64,000 nucleotides of DNA from Allofranklinella schreckenbergeri (GTDB lineage: Bacteria; Pseudomonadota; Gammaproteobacteria; Burkholderiales; Burkholderiaceae_C). Numbering within the stretch: the first letter of the stretch is position 1; each line of letters opens with the position of its first letter. A program made the translations under genes and the position numbers. The DNA is taken from NCBI RefSeq assembly GCF_003703475.1, contig NZ_RDQM01000004.1:156786-220785 (forward strand). The letters run 5' to 3'. A model generated the notes under the pieces. The model did not search any database. It was not told the origin of the DNA and saw only the letters and a program-made list of their open reading frames with translations. This document shows positions 49,775 through 58,587 of this stretch, in pieces.

Positions 49775-50679
49775 ATACGCCCCGCAAACCACGCTTTCCC
49801 GCCCAGGTGCTGCCCAGCCAAACGGGGCGGCGTGGCCTGGGCGGCGCTGGCGCCGTGCCGCGCCAGCCCTTGGGGCCATCGGCGCCGCTGGTTTCGCCCG
49901 GCGCCCAACCCGCAAACGCGCCAGCCACTCCCACCCCTGCACCGATTGCCACCTACCCCCCATCCGAGCGCCCGCCGGCAACCGCCCCTGCTGCTTCATG
50001 GGGTCTGCCCGTCGATCCCCCCGGGCAGGAAAGCGCACGCATGCGCATGGTCAAGCGCCTGGCCGCCTTGCCACACCTGCACCCCGCCGTGCTGCACGCC
50101 ATGCAAACCGTGCCGCGCCATGCCTTTATCGACTCGGCCTTGATGACCAAGGCGTATGAGGACAACAGCCTACCCATCGGCTTTGGCCAAACCATCTCCA
50201 AACCCTCGGTCGTCGCCCGCATGCTCTCGTTGGCCCTGCAAGCGCCTTGCGTGCCCCCAGGTGCCAGCCGCATCCCCATGCGCGTGCTGGAGATCGGCAC
50301 CGGCTGCGGTTACCAAGCTGCGGTGATGAGCCACATCGCCAGCGAGGTCTATTCCATCGAACGCGTGCGCGGCCTGCACGAGCGCGCCCGCAGCCACCTG
50401 CGGCCCTTGCGCGTAAGCAACCTGCACCTGCTCTTTGGCGATGGCATGGCCGGTTACGCCGCTGGCGCGCCCTACGCCGCCATCGTCAGCGCCGCAGGCG
50501 GCGACGCCATCCCCCAAGCCTGGGTGGACCAGCTCGCCATCGGCGGGCGCATCATCGCCCCCACCTCCAATGCCAGCGGTGCCCAGCAACTGCTGGTGAT
50601 CGACAAAACCGCCTCCGGCGTGCGCCAGCACGCGCTCGAGGCCGTGCACTTTGTTCCATTAAAATCCGGCGTTGATTAG
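49771..50679 (+). CDS. pcm: Protein-L-isoaspartate O-methyltransferase
   Basis: This SAM-dependent enzyme repairs isoaspartyl damage in ageing proteins. The 302-residue product has an unusually long N-terminal extension of about 85 residues rich in Pro, Ala and Gln (low complexity, probably disordered), then the normal catalytic domain: [51 protein letters not shown] (SAM loop) and GGRIIAPT. Its ATG overlaps surE. nlpD follows after 140 bases. Confidence 0.94.
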   Translation: MNTPRKPRFPAQVLPSQTGRRGLGGAGAVPRQPLGPSAPLVSPGAQPANAPATPTPAPIATYPPSERPPATAPAASWGLPVDPPGQESARMRMVKRLAALPHLHPAVLHAMQTVPRHAFIDSALMTKAYEDNSLPIGFGQTISKPSVVARMLSLALQAPCVPPGASRIPMRVLEIGTGCGYQAAVMSHIASEVYSIERVRGLHERARSHLRPLRVSNLHLLFGDGMAGYAAGAPYAAIVSAAGGDAIPQAWVDQLAIGGRIIAPTSNASGAQQLLVIDKTASGVRQHALEAVHFVPLKSGVD

Positions 50680-50819
50680 CGCCAGTTTCCGGCCTATTGA
50701 GAGCCTCCTATGCGAAGGCTTGGCGCAAGCAGGCAACACCGGCTCTTGATCGCCCGGGACCGCAGCGCTGGCAGCTCCTCCAACACCCCCCTCTTTCGTC
50801 AATTACAAAGGATTCACCG

Positions 50820-51677
50820 ATGCACTCTCCCAAACGATGGCTGGGCTTGAGCAGTTTGGTTGCGGCTTGTGTGCTGGCTGGCTGCTCCAGCGTCTCCCTC
50901 AACTCCGGCGCCCCGGTGGAAAACCGCACCGGCCCTGACGGCATGACAGGCAGCGTCGCCCCCATCGTCCCCGTGCCGCCCGGCCATTACGCCGTCAAGC
51001 CAGGCGACACCCTCATCCGCATCGGCCTGGAAACCGGCCAGAGCTGGAAAGACATCGCCGCCTGGAACCAACTCCCCAATGCCGACGTGATCGAAGTCGG
51101 GCAGATTCTGCGCGTAGTGCCCCCAAGTGCACAGCCCCGTGCAAGCGTTGCTGGCGCTGCGGCTGCCGCTACTGCCAGCCAGGCAGCCAGCAGCGGCGTG
51201 GAAGTGCGCCCCATCCAGCCCCAAGGCAGCGCCAGCACAGGCAGCGCCCAGGCCACCACGCCGAAAACGCCGCCCGTCACCACCGTCCACGCCACACCGG
51301 CCAACACCTCCGGCATCCAATTCGTCTGGCCTGCCAACGGGCCTTTGCTCTCCGGTTTTAACGAAACCAACAACAAGGGCTTTGATATTGGCGGCGCCTC
51401 GGGCGATCCGGTCATGGCCGCCGCCGATGGCCACGTGGTGTATGCCGGCGCGGGCCTGCGCGGCTACGGCAACCTCATCATCCTCAAACACAACGATGAG
51501 TACCTCACCGCCTACGCCCACAACAAAGTCTTGCTCGTCAAGGAAGACCAGCGCGTGGCGCGCGGCCAAAAAATCGCCGAGATGGGCAATACCGACGCCG
51601 ACCGCGTGAAGCTGCACTTCGAAGTGCGCCGCCAAGGCAAGCCCGTCAACCCCAGCAGCTACCTGCCCAAGCGATAA
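50820..51677 (+). CDS. nlpD: NlpD-like LysM/M23 lipoprotein
   Basis: An outer-membrane lipoprotein that activates the AmiC amidase during septum splitting. The 285-residue product has the lipobox CVLAGCSS, a LysM domain (YAVKPGDTLIRIGLETGQSW) and a C-terminal M23 (LytM) domain. The M23 site is degenerate: NKGFDIGG has Asn where active enzymes have His, as in NlpD, so it is a regulator rather than an enzyme. AAGGA lies eight bases upstream. In related bacteria rpoS usually follows nlpD, but here it does not. Confidence 0.92.
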   Translation: MHSPKRWLGLSSLVAACVLAGCSSVSLNSGAPVENRTGPDGMTGSVAPIVPVPPGHYAVKPGDTLIRIGLETGQSWKDIAAWNQLPNADVIEVGQILRVVPPSAQPRASVAGAAAAATASQAASSGVEVRPIQPQGSASTGSAQATTPKTPPVTTVHATPANTSGIQFVWPANGPLLSGFNETNNKGFDIGGASGDPVMAAADGHVVYAGAGLRGYGNLIILKHNDEYLTAYAHNKVLLVKEDQRVARGQKIAEMGNTDADRVKLHFEVRRQGKPVNPSSYLPKR

Positions 51678-51682
51678 GGATG

Positions 51683-51759
51683 ACCAATCAAAGGAAAATA
51701 CACCCTCCATCAAAATTGCCGAAACAATGCAATTTCATTTCCTTTGATTTGTAAAATAT
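51683..51759 (+). repeat. Dispersed palindromic intergenic element, copy 8
   Basis: Best-preserved copy: AATCAAAGGAAA and TTTCCTTTGATT pair perfectly over 12 bp, with an inner hairpin AAATTGC/GCAATTT around the core TTGCCGAAACAATG (forward). It sits six bases after the nlpD stop and before the terminator, so it should be part of the nlpD transcript. Confidence 0.9.
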
Positions 51760-51789
51760 CAAAAAATACTACTCCAATTGCACTGCACC

Positions 51790-51827
51790 CCAAGGGCTGG
51801 ACATCTCTCCAGCCCTTGGTTTTTTTT
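51790..51827 (+). terminator. Intrinsic terminator after nlpD
   Basis: An 11-bp stem CCAAGGGCTGG / CCAGCCCTTGG with an eight-base loop and T8 run. Confidence 0.93.
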
Positions 51828-51853
51828 CATGGCGAAATACAGGGGGAAGGCAT

Positions 51854-52201
51854 TCAAGCCGCCAGCATGCGCTGCAAGGCCTCCAAATCCTGCGCCCCTG
51901 CGGCATAAGCTTTTTCTTCAATGGCGCGATAGCGGGCGATGATTTCTTCGCCCACCGGCGTCAGCCGCGCGCCGCCGCCGTGCGCGCCGCCGGTACTGGC
52001 CTGGGTGGCGGGCGAGGTCAGGGATTTGTTCAGCTCATCGAGCAGCAGCCACGCGCGGCGATAGGACATGCCGATATGGCGCGCCGCCCCGGAAATCGAG
52101 CCCACATCGCGCACCGCCTCCAGCAGCTCAATCTTGCCTGGCCCGATGGCCACCACCTCATCGCGGTACACCCGCAGGCGAAATTTCGTCGTCACATGCA
52201 T
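51854..52201 (-). CDS. ModE-like DNA-binding protein lacking molybdate-binding domains
   Basis: A 115-residue winged-helix protein equivalent to the N-terminal half of the molybdate regulator ModE. KFRLRVYRDEVVAIGPGKIELLEAV, SISGAARHIGMSYRRAWLLLDELN (HTH) and GARLTPVGEEIIARYRAIE are the family blocks. The TOBE domains that bind molybdate in E. coli ModE are missing, but a stand-alone TOBE protein is encoded divergently at 52436. ATG at 52201 is chosen over an upstream frame extension. Confidence 0.9.
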   Translation of the reverse strand: MHVTTKFRLRVYRDEVVAIGPGKIELLEAVRDVGSISGAARHIGMSYRRAWLLLDELNKSLTSPATQASTGGAHGGGARLTPVGEEIIARYRAIEEKAYAAGAQDLEALQRMLAA

Positions 52202-52222
52202 GGTCCGTTCCTCCAAAACCCA

Positions 52223-52284
52223 TTTTTGTCGATCGCGCATTGTGCCAAAAGCGTTGTACCCAGCAATAATGAAAACGACAAAAA
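52223..52284. promoter_or_regulatory. Inverted repeat between the ModE-like and molbindin genes
   Basis: TTTTTGTCG (52223-52231) and CGACAAAAA (52276-52284) form a perfect 9-bp inverted repeat around 44 bases in the divergent promoter region. The classical ModE site is not recognisable; this could be a variant operator. Confidence 0.35.
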
Positions 52285-52435
52285 AACCAGTAATCTCAAA
52301 TTATTAACAAACAAACCGTCTCACATAAAGCTAAAATCTTGGCAGCTCTGCCGTTCGCAGGCTGCTCCCTGCGAGTCTGTTCACGGCGCGGTCAGAATCG
52401 GCTTTCTTCTGCCCCCTTTGATAAGGAAATCCACC

Positions 52436-52645
52436 ATGAAAATCAGCGCGCGCAATGTTTTGCCCGGCAAGGTTGTTGCCCTCACCAAAGGCCCTGTAAC
52501 GACCGAAGTCGTGCTGGAAGTCGCCCCCGGCGTGCAAATCACCGCCACCATCACCACCCACTCGGCCGAGCAGCTGGGCCTGAAAGAAGGCGACAAGGCC
52601 TATGGCATGATCAAGGCCTCCAGCGTCATGGTGGGTGTGGACTGA
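52436..52645 (+). CDS. Molbindin (single TOBE domain molybdate-binding protein)
   Basis: A 69-residue protein consisting of one Mop/TOBE domain, [19 protein letters not shown] at the start and [13 protein letters not shown] at the end. Such proteins form hexamers that bind and store molybdate or tungstate. AAGGA lies eight bases upstream of the ATG. It is divergent from the HTH-only ModE-like gene, suggesting that the two halves of ModE function are encoded separately here. A terminator follows. Confidence 0.92.
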   Translation: MKISARNVLPGKVVALTKGPVTTEVVLEVAPGVQITATITTHSAEQLGLKEGDKAYGMIKASSVMVGVD

Positions 52646-52722
52646 TTCAAGCCCCCCGTTACTCGCCTGCCAACGGGCCGCAACACCGCTGAACCCGCAC
52701 GGGCGGCCCAGGCACTTGCCCC

Positions 52723-52758
52723 AAAGCGTCGATGGATCGGCTTCATCGGCGCTTTTTT
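52723..52758 (+). terminator. Intrinsic terminator after molbindin
   Basis: Stem AAAGCG(T)CGATG / CATCG(G)CGCTTT with T6 run. Confidence 0.8.
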
Positions 52759-52808
52759 CGTGGTTTTTTACCCCAAAAAAACCTGCCCCATCTACCAGGC
52801 GCCCGCCC

Positions 52809-54032
52809 ATGCCCTCTCCCACCCCCATAGCCCCCATAGCACCAACGCCGCCCAGCACCGCCAGATCCTGGCTGGCGGTGCTGGCTTTATGCCTGTCGGC
52901 CTTTGTGTTCAACACCACCGAGTTTGCCCCTGTGGGCTTGCTGGGCAGTATCGGCGCCAGCTTTGCCATGCCTGCCGAGCAGGTGGGTTTGATGCTGACG
53001 ATTTACGCCTGGCTGGTGGCCCTGGCCTCGCTGCCGCTGATGTTGGCCACGCGCCGTATCGAGCGGCGCAAGCTGCTGGCGGGCTTGTTTGCGCTGTTCA
53101 TCGCCAGCCATGCCGTGTGCGCGGCAGCGCCGAACTTTGCGGTGCTGGTGGCGGGCCGTTTGGGCATTGCCTGCGCGCATGCGGTGTTTTGGTCGATTAC
53201 CGCCGCGCTGGTGGTGCGCGTGGCGCCGCCTGGGCGCGCGGGGCAGGCGCTGGGGTTGCTGGCCACGGGCACCTCGCTGGCAATGGTGCTGGGCGTGCCG
53301 CTGGGGCGCGTGATTGGCGAGCACCTGGGCTGGCGCATCACCTTCGCCCTCATTGCCGTGGCGGCGGCGGGCACGCTGCTGTGCCTGCTGGCGCTGCTGC
53401 CGCGCCTGCCCAGCCAAAACAGCGGCGATTTGCGCAGCCTGCCCAAGCTGCTCAAGCGCCCGGCGCTGGTCAGCGCCTACGCGCTGATTGTGCTGGTGGT
53501 GACGGCCCACTTCACCGCCTACAGCTATATGGAGCCGTTTGTGCAGCAGGTCAGCGGCCTGGGCTGCGATGGCGTGACGCTGGCGCTGTTGCTGCTCGGC
53601 GGCGCGGGGTTGATAGGCAGCGCCCTTTTCGGCTGGCTGGGCCTGCGCCGGCCTGCGGTGTTTTTGCTCAGCTCGCAAGCGCTGCTGGTCTTGTGTTTGC
53701 TGGCCCTGCGTCCGGCGGCGGCACACCCGCTGGCCTTGCTGGGGCTGACGGTGGTGTGGGGCGCCGTCTTTCTCTGCATCGCCTTGGCTTTGCAAGCGCA
53801 GGTGCTGGGCTTGGCAGCCGATGCCCGCGATGTGGCGATGGCGCTGTTTTCCGGCCTGTTCAATGTGGGCATTGGCGGCGGGGCCTTGCTGGGCAGCCAG
53901 GTGATCGCCCAGGGGGGCCTGCCCTCTATCGGCTTGGCAGGGGCAACGCTGGCGGGTTTGGCGTTGGCGGGCGCGGGGCTGGCGCTGTGGCGCTTTCGCA
54001 GCGAATTCGAACGGGGGCGGATGGCTGCATGA
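52809..54032 (+). CDS. MFS transporter of the SotB/sugar-efflux type
   Basis: A 407-residue major facilitator (DHA1) with twelve predicted membrane helices. The first helix contains the SotB/YdhP-type signature [14 protein letters not shown], and the loop 2-3 motif RRIERRKLL is the usual MFS motif A region. Family members export sugars, arabinose or drugs. The ATG at 52809 is chosen because it lies just before the first helix; the upstream frame crosses the molbindin terminator. No adjacent regulator is obvious. Confidence 0.85.
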   Translation: MPSPTPIAPIAPTPPSTARSWLAVLALCLSAFVFNTTEFAPVGLLGSIGASFAMPAEQVGLMLTIYAWLVALASLPLMLATRRIERRKLLAGLFALFIASHAVCAAAPNFAVLVAGRLGIACAHAVFWSITAALVVRVAPPGRAGQALGLLATGTSLAMVLGVPLGRVIGEHLGWRITFALIAVAAAGTLLCLLALLPRLPSQNSGDLRSLPKLLKRPALVSAYALIVLVVTAHFTAYSYMEPFVQQVSGLGCDGVTLALLLLGGAGLIGSALFGWLGLRRPAVFLLSSQALLVLCLLALRPAAAHPLALLGLTVVWGAVFLCIALALQAQVLGLAADARDVAMALFSGLFNVGIGGGALLGSQVIAQGGLPSIGLAGATLAGLALAGAGLALWRFRSEFERGRMAA

Positions 54033-54064
54033 GGGCTTGCAATGCAGCCAGCAATACAATTTTT

Positions 54065-54140
54065 TACCAATCAAAAAGAAACGAAAATACTATGTTTCGG
54101 CAACATGGTATTCAATTCAATTTTCCATTGATTGAAATTC
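54065..54140 (-). repeat. Dispersed palindromic intergenic element, copy 9
   Basis: Left arm ACCAATCAAAAAGAAAC, right arm ATTTTCCATTGATTGAAA, core TGTTTCGGCAACATGG (reverse). It lies between convergent genes and supplies the stop codon of the minus-strand gene at 54139. Confidence 0.85.
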
Positions 54141-55374
54141 AAACTAGGCGCCCCATCGCTTCGGCCACTTCGCAGACCACGCCATCGACTGCGTAGCGCA
54201 AATGGCCGCTGGCGCCCAGCACGGCGGCGGGGCGATGGGCCAGCGCCTCGAAAAATTGCGCCACGCTGGCAAAGCGCGGGCGGCCCAACAGTGCGTCGGT
54301 TTCCGAGAGCAGCACGCAGCCGGCCAGCTCGCCTTGGGTGACCAGCAGCCAGTGCTCGTGGTCCATGCCGCCTTGGGCAAAGCACACGGCGCTGCGCAGC
54401 CAGTCGGGCAGTGCGGCGGGCGCGTCGGGCCAGGTGCGCGTCTGCGCCCAATCGAGCATTTGCGCCTGCGCGGTAGGCCAATACTCGATGGGGTGCAGCG
54501 TCAGGCCGATGGAGGCGCCGTGGCAAAACAGCCGCGCGCCGTTGCCTTCGGCCCAGGCATCAAGCAGCGGCGCCAGCGGCTCGCCCCAGAGCAGGCGGTA
54601 GAACTCCAGCCAATCGGCTTCCAGCGCCGCGCCGCAATGGTGTTGCACCGGCAGTTGCAGCAGTCCCTGGCCCGAGGCCACGGCCAGAGGGCGCACGGCG
54701 AGCTGGCGGCGGCCCACGATGCGCGACAGGGGGTGCGGCAAGGTTTGTGACAGGCTGGAGGGCGCAGCAGCGGTTGCTGCGGCGGCCACTTCGTGATCAG
54801 CGGCCGCAGGCCCGGCCACGGCGAGCGGGCCAGCGCAATCCGCGGGCGGTGGCGGCAAAAACAGCCGGTCGCGCTCGGCCAGCAGCAGCGCGGCGATGGT
54901 GTGGGCCAGGCCTTCGCTGTGCAGTTGGATGGCTGTGTCCGTGCCCGACCAGTCCTGCCCCTGGAAGTGCTCCTGCGGCGGCGCGCCTGCCACCAGGCGC
55001 AAATCCTCCGCCCCCAGTTGGCTGAACGTCACCACCGCAGCGGGCTGGGCATGGCCTTGCAAGGCTTGGCTGAGGATGTCGGCCAGCGCGTCCTGCTGGG
55101 CCAGCGCCGCCAGGGCCTGGATGCGCTGCAGGGCTTCGCGCTCGTGGCGCAGCCAGTCGGCCACGGATTGGTGGCCCAGGCAGAAGCGGATCAAATCCCA
55201 CCAGCCGCGCCAATCGGGCGGCAGTTCGGGGGCGGCGGGAACAGCGGACGCAGCCGACGCCGCAGGCGCAAAGGCCGCCTGCAAGGCGTGGTGGATTTCA
55301 TGCAGCAGCCAAAACGCCGTGCGCTCTTGCTGGCGCTGGGCCAAGGTATCCAGGTGGTTGATGCGCTTGTGCAT
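54139..55374 (-). CDS. Unknown protein
   Basis: A 411-residue protein rich in Ala, Leu, Gln and His, with no signal peptide or membrane span. The N-terminal region contains QERTAFWLLHEIHHALQAAF and is helical. The middle has low-complexity Ala/Ser, and the C-terminal part (LLVTQGELAGCVLLSETDALLG, FASVAQFFEALAHRP) has a faint SUKH/SMI1-like rhythm that I do not trust for annotation. Its last codons and TGA fall at the edge of repeat copy 9, so the native C-terminus may have been changed. The iclR-type gene is 35 bases upstream on the same strand. Confidence 0.55.
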   Translation of the reverse strand: MHKRINHLDTLAQRQQERTAFWLLHEIHHALQAAFAPAASAASAVPAAPELPPDWRGWWDLIRFCLGHQSVADWLRHEREALQRIQALAALAQQDALADILSQALQGHAQPAAVVTFSQLGAEDLRLVAGAPPQEHFQGQDWSGTDTAIQLHSEGLAHTIAALLLAERDRLFLPPPPADCAGPLAVAGPAAADHEVAAAATAAAPSSLSQTLPHPLSRIVGRRQLAVRPLAVASGQGLLQLPVQHHCGAALEADWLEFYRLLWGEPLAPLLDAWAEGNGARLFCHGASIGLTLHPIEYWPTAQAQMLDWAQTRTWPDAPAALPDWLRSAVCFAQGGMDHEHWLLVTQGELAGCVLLSETDALLGRPRFASVAQFFEALAHRPAAVLGASGHLRYAVDGVVCEVAEAMGRLV

Positions 55375-55409
55375 GGCCCGCTTTCAAAGCCTGTGGGCGC
55401 TTGGGCGCC

Positions 55410-56207
55410 TCAGCGCAAAGCCGCCTGCCCGCCCGCAGCGGCATGGCCCAGGGCGGCGGAAATTTCATCCACCGTGCGGCGCAGGCGGGCAATCCAGCCA
55501 TCTTCCAGCCGCCCCGCTGGCGCGGAGATGGACAGGCCCGCCACCAGCTTGCCCTGGTCGTCGTAAATGCCTGCGGCGATGCAGTTCACGCCCAGCTCCA
55601 GCTCCTCGCGGTCCTGCGCGATGCCGCTGGCGCGCACGCGGTGCAGCTCGCGTTCGAGCACATCGAGCTTGGTGATGCTGTTGCGCGTATTGCCCGCCAG
55701 CCCCGTGCGTGCGGCGTAGCCGCGCACCCAATGCGGCTCCTGCGCGGCCAGAAACAGCTTGCCGGTGGAAGTCAAATGCAGCGGTGCGTGGCCGCCGATG
55801 GCGCGCACCACTTGCATGCCCGAGCGCTCGCTGAAGGCGCGCTCGATATACACAATCTCATCGCCTTGGTGGATGCTCAGATTCACCGCCTGCTGGGTGC
55901 TGCGGTGCAGCTCGCGCATCAGCGGCAGCGCCACCTCGCGCACGCTCAGGCGCGCCTTGACCAGATTGCCCAGCTCCAGCAGGCGCAGCCCCAGCCGGTA
56001 GCTGCCCGATTCGGGCCGCTCCACCAGCCGCCCCAGCACCAAATCGTTGAGGATACGGTGCGCCGTGGAAGGGTGCAGCCCCGTGGCCGCGCTGATTTCC
56101 TTGAGCGAGACCGCCTGCGAGTGCCCGGCCAGAAAATCCAAAATCGCGTACATGCGCTCAAAAACCTGGATGCTGGGGGTTTGCCTGGCGATTTCGTGGG
56201 AACGCAT
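55410..56207 (-). CDS. IclR-family transcriptional regulator
   Basis: A 265-residue regulator. The N-terminal winged helix contains QVFERMYAILDFL, SLKEISAATGLHPSTAHRILNDL; the C-terminal effector domain has LHLTSTGKLFLAA and ELELGVNCIAAGIYDDQGKLVAGLSISAP, as in IclR proteins that sense small aromatic or organic acids. It is divergent from the TRIC gene. The nearby catabolic genes (57.3-61.5 kb) are possible targets. ATG at 56207 is chosen; the longer frame is not conserved-looking. Confidence 0.9.
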   Translation of the reverse strand: MRSHEIARQTPSIQVFERMYAILDFLAGHSQAVSLKEISAATGLHPSTAHRILNDLVLGRLVERPESGSYRLGLRLLELGNLVKARLSVREVALPLMRELHRSTQQAVNLSIHQGDEIVYIERAFSERSGMQVVRAIGGHAPLHLTSTGKLFLAAQEPHWVRGYAARTGLAGNTRNSITKLDVLERELHRVRASGIAQDREELELGVNCIAAGIYDDQGKLVAGLSISAPAGRLEDGWIARLRRTVDEISAALGHAAAGGQAALR

Positions 56208-56391
56208 AGGGGATCTCGGTAGAGAGCGAAAAAAACAAACGCTGGGCACGCCCGCGTGCGCAGCGCCCGTGCCGATCCAGCGTTTTTTGCCAAAGTCAAG
56301 AGCGGGCAATCTTAACCCGCCCCCGCCTGCGCCACAGACGGCGCTGGGCCTATCATCGCCCGCTTGTTTTGCGCCCCATCCCCCTGCTCCC

Positions 56392-57042
56392 ATGCCCACG
56401 CCCATGTTCACGCCCGACCGCCTGCTGTACGCGCTGGATTTATTCGGCACCGTCGTCTTTGCCATCAGCGGCTTGCTGCAAGCGCGGCGCTTGCAGTTGG
56501 ATGTCTTTGGCATGCTGGTGCTGGCAGCGGTCACCGCCATCGGCGGTGGCACCATCCGCGATCTGGTGCTGGGCGTGCCCGTCTTCTGGGTGCGCCAGCC
56601 AGAGTATCTGTGGAGCATTGTGCTGACCTGCGTGGCCGCCTTGCCGCTGCTGCGCATCGTCTCGCGCCAGTGGGGCTTTTGGCTGCTGCTGCGCGCCGAC
56701 GCCCTGGGGCTGGCGACCTTCACCACCATCGGCGCCAGCAAAGCCCTGGCGCTGGGCGCGCCGGCGATTGTGGCCATCAGCATGGGCGTGCTCACCGGCG
56801 TGGGCGGCGGCGTGATCCGCGACGTGTTTGCACGCGAAATCCCCATGGTGCTGCGCAAAGAGGTGTATGCCACCGCCTGCATTGCGGGCGCGGCCGCTTT
56901 CGTGCTGTTGCAAACGGCCACCGGCCACACGCCCTTGGCCATGCTGGCCGGGTTCGCCCTGACTTTGCTCGTGCGCCTGGCCGCGCTGCGCTGGAATTGG
57001 CACCTGCCCGCGCTGGGGCGAGCGCCCAGCGGGCCTGAATAA
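56392..57042 (+). CDS. TRIC/UPF0126 family membrane channel
   Basis: A 216-residue protein with seven predicted membrane helices built from two UPF0126 repeats: GTVVFAISGLLQARR...GGGTIRDLVLG, and TFTTIGASKALALG...GVGGGVIRDVF. The twin GGG(T/V)IRD motifs are the family signature of trimeric intracellular cation channel homologues; some bacterial members move glycine. An ATG at 56404 is an alternative start. It is divergent from the IclR-type regulator. Confidence 0.88.
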   Translation: MPTPMFTPDRLLYALDLFGTVVFAISGLLQARRLQLDVFGMLVLAAVTAIGGGTIRDLVLGVPVFWVRQPEYLWSIVLTCVAALPLLRIVSRQWGFWLLLRADALGLATFTTIGASKALALGAPAIVAISMGVLTGVGGGVIRDVFAREIPMVLRKEVYATACIAGAAAFVLLQTATGHTPLAMLAGFALTLLVRLAALRWNWHLPALGRAPSGPE

Positions 57043-57050
57043 CGCCAAAA

Positions 57051-57130
57051 ATTTCAATCAAAGGAAAAAATTTCATGCCATTTCGGCATAACTGTTTTGT
57101 AATCAAAATTCCTTTGATCGATAAAAATAT
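57051..57130 (+). repeat. Dispersed palindromic intergenic element, copy 10
   Basis: Left arm CAATCAAAGGAAAAAAT, right arm ATTCCTTTGATCGAT, core ATTTCGGCATAACTG (reverse), preceded by CATGCC, which lets TGCC pair with GGCA. It lies between two plus-strand genes. Confidence 0.85.
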
Positions 57131-57245
57131 CTTGCCATCGGATGGCATGGGCCTATCGCCCAGCCAAGCCGCTCACGCGCGTGCGAGCGCAGCGCGGCAA
57201 TTCGCGTAAAGCCCCCTCACCAGCCTTGGAACAGGCCGCCGCTGG

Positions 57246-57270
57246 AGTACGATCAGGCGTACTTCGTACT
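57246..57270. promoter_or_regulatory. Candidate operator upstream of acyl-CoA dehydrogenase
   Basis: AGTACGA (57246-57252) and TCGTACT (57264-57270) form a perfect 7-bp inverted repeat with an 11-bp spacer, with a further GTACT inside. It ends 20 bases before the start codon, a position suited to repression by a dimeric regulator. Confidence 0.5.
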
Positions 57271-57290
57271 TTGTCACCAAGGAGAAAATC

Positions 57291-58427
57291 ATGTTACTTA
57301 CCCAAGAACAGCAAATGGTGCGCGACTCCATCCGCGCCTATGTGCAAGAGCGCGTCGCCCCCCACTCCGCGCAGTGGGATCGCGAGCACACCTTCCCCAA
57401 GGAAGCCCTGCACGGCCTAGGCGAGCTGGGCGCGCTGGGCATGACGGTGCCCGAGCAGTGGGATGGCGCGGGGCTGGACTACATGTCCCTCGTGCTCGCC
57501 ATTGAAGAAATCGCCGCTGGCGACGGCGCCACCTCCACCATCGTGAGCGTGCAAAACTCGCTGGCCTGCGGCATCACCATGAAATACGGCACCGATGCGC
57601 AGAAAGAAACCTGGCTCAAGCCCCTGGCGCGCGGCGAAGTGTTTGGCTGCTTTTGCCTGACCGAGCCACACACCGGCTCGGACGCCGCCGCCATCACCAC
57701 CCGCGCCGAGCGCGACGGCGATCACTTCATCCTCAACGGCACCAAGCAATTCATCACCACCGGCAAATACGCCAGCGTGGCCATTGTGTTTGCCGTCACC
57801 GACAAGGCCGCAGGCAAGAAAGGCATCTCCTGCTTCCTGGTGCCGACCGAAACGCCCGGCTACATCGTCGAGCGGCTGGAAGAAAAAATGGGCCAGCACG
57901 CCTCGGACACGGCGCAAATCCGCTTTGAAAACTGCCGCGTACCCGCCAGCGCCCTGCTGGGCGCCGAAGGCGAGGGCTACAAGATTGCGCTGTCAAACCT
58001 GGAGGCGGGCCGCATCGGCATCGCCGCGCAATCGGTAGGCATGGCCCGCGCCGCTTACGAAGCCGCGCTGCGCTACGCCAAGGAGCGCGAAACCTTCGGC
58101 GTGCCCATCATCGAGCACCAGGCCGTGGCCTTCCGCCTGGCCGACATGGCCACGCGGCTGGACGCCTCGCGCCTGATGGTCTGGCGCGCCGCCCAGCTCA
58201 AGGACGCGGGCCAGCCCTGCCTGAAGGAAGCCTCGATGGCGAAGATGTTTGCCTCCGAGCAAGCCGAGAAAATCTGCTCGGACGCCATCCAGATCCACGG
58301 CGGCTACGGCTATGTGAGCGACTTCCCCGTCGAGCGCATTTACCGCGACGTGCGCATCTCGCAAATCTACGAAGGCGCCAACGACATCCAGCGCCTGGTC
58401 ATCGGCCGCGCCATCGCCGCGGAATAA
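57291..58427 (+). CDS. Acyl-CoA dehydrogenase
   Basis: An FAD enzyme that introduces the alpha-beta double bond in short or branched acyl-CoA esters. The 378-residue product has CLTEPHTGSDAAA, KQFITTGKYA, DTAQIRFENCRVP and the C-terminal IQIHGGYGYVSDFPVER; the catalytic base is the Glu in IYEGANDIQRLVI. AAGGAGA lies seven bases upstream. Sequence resembles short-chain/butyryl-type enzymes, but chain length preference is not certain. Confidence 0.93.
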   Translation: MLLTQEQQMVRDSIRAYVQERVAPHSAQWDREHTFPKEALHGLGELGALGMTVPEQWDGAGLDYMSLVLAIEEIAAGDGATSTIVSVQNSLACGITMKYGTDAQKETWLKPLARGEVFGCFCLTEPHTGSDAAAITTRAERDGDHFILNGTKQFITTGKYASVAIVFAVTDKAAGKKGISCFLVPTETPGYIVERLEEKMGQHASDTAQIRFENCRVPASALLGAEGEGYKIALSNLEAGRIGIAAQSVGMARAAYEAALRYAKERETFGVPIIEHQAVAFRLADMATRLDASRLMVWRAAQLKDAGQPCLKEASMAKMFASEQAEKICSDAIQIHGGYGYVSDFPVERIYRDVRISQIYEGANDIQRLVIGRAIAAE

Positions 58428-58483
58428 GCCCATCACCAGCCAAGGCGGCCGCACCATCTCCGGGCGCGGCCGCCCAGCCAAAA

Positions 58484-58564
58484 CAACAAATCAATAGAAA
58501 CACCACCTTATACACATCATGCCGAAACAGCATGAATTTGTTTCCTATTGATTGATAATTTTTA
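58484..58564 (+). repeat. Dispersed palindromic intergenic element, copy 11
   Basis: Arms AATCAATAGAAA and TTTCCTATTGATT differ from consensus in both arms at the same paired positions, keeping the stem; core CATCATGCCGAAACAGCATG (forward). A GC-rich hairpin GCGGCCGC/GCGGCCGC at 58444-58473 precedes it. Confidence 0.88.
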
Positions 58565-58587
58565 CCCATAATCCAAAGGAGTCCTCC

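Noticed and set aside
54065..54140. Target-site duplications around the repeat elements
   Set aside because: I looked for short direct repeats at the flanks of several copies and found none that was consistent, so a transposition mechanism cannot be claimed.
52760..54196. A 478-codon frame overlapping the MFS gene
   Set aside because: Its Gly/Ala/Arg-rich composition is that of a +1 shadow; the other frame has twelve membrane helices and the SotB signature.
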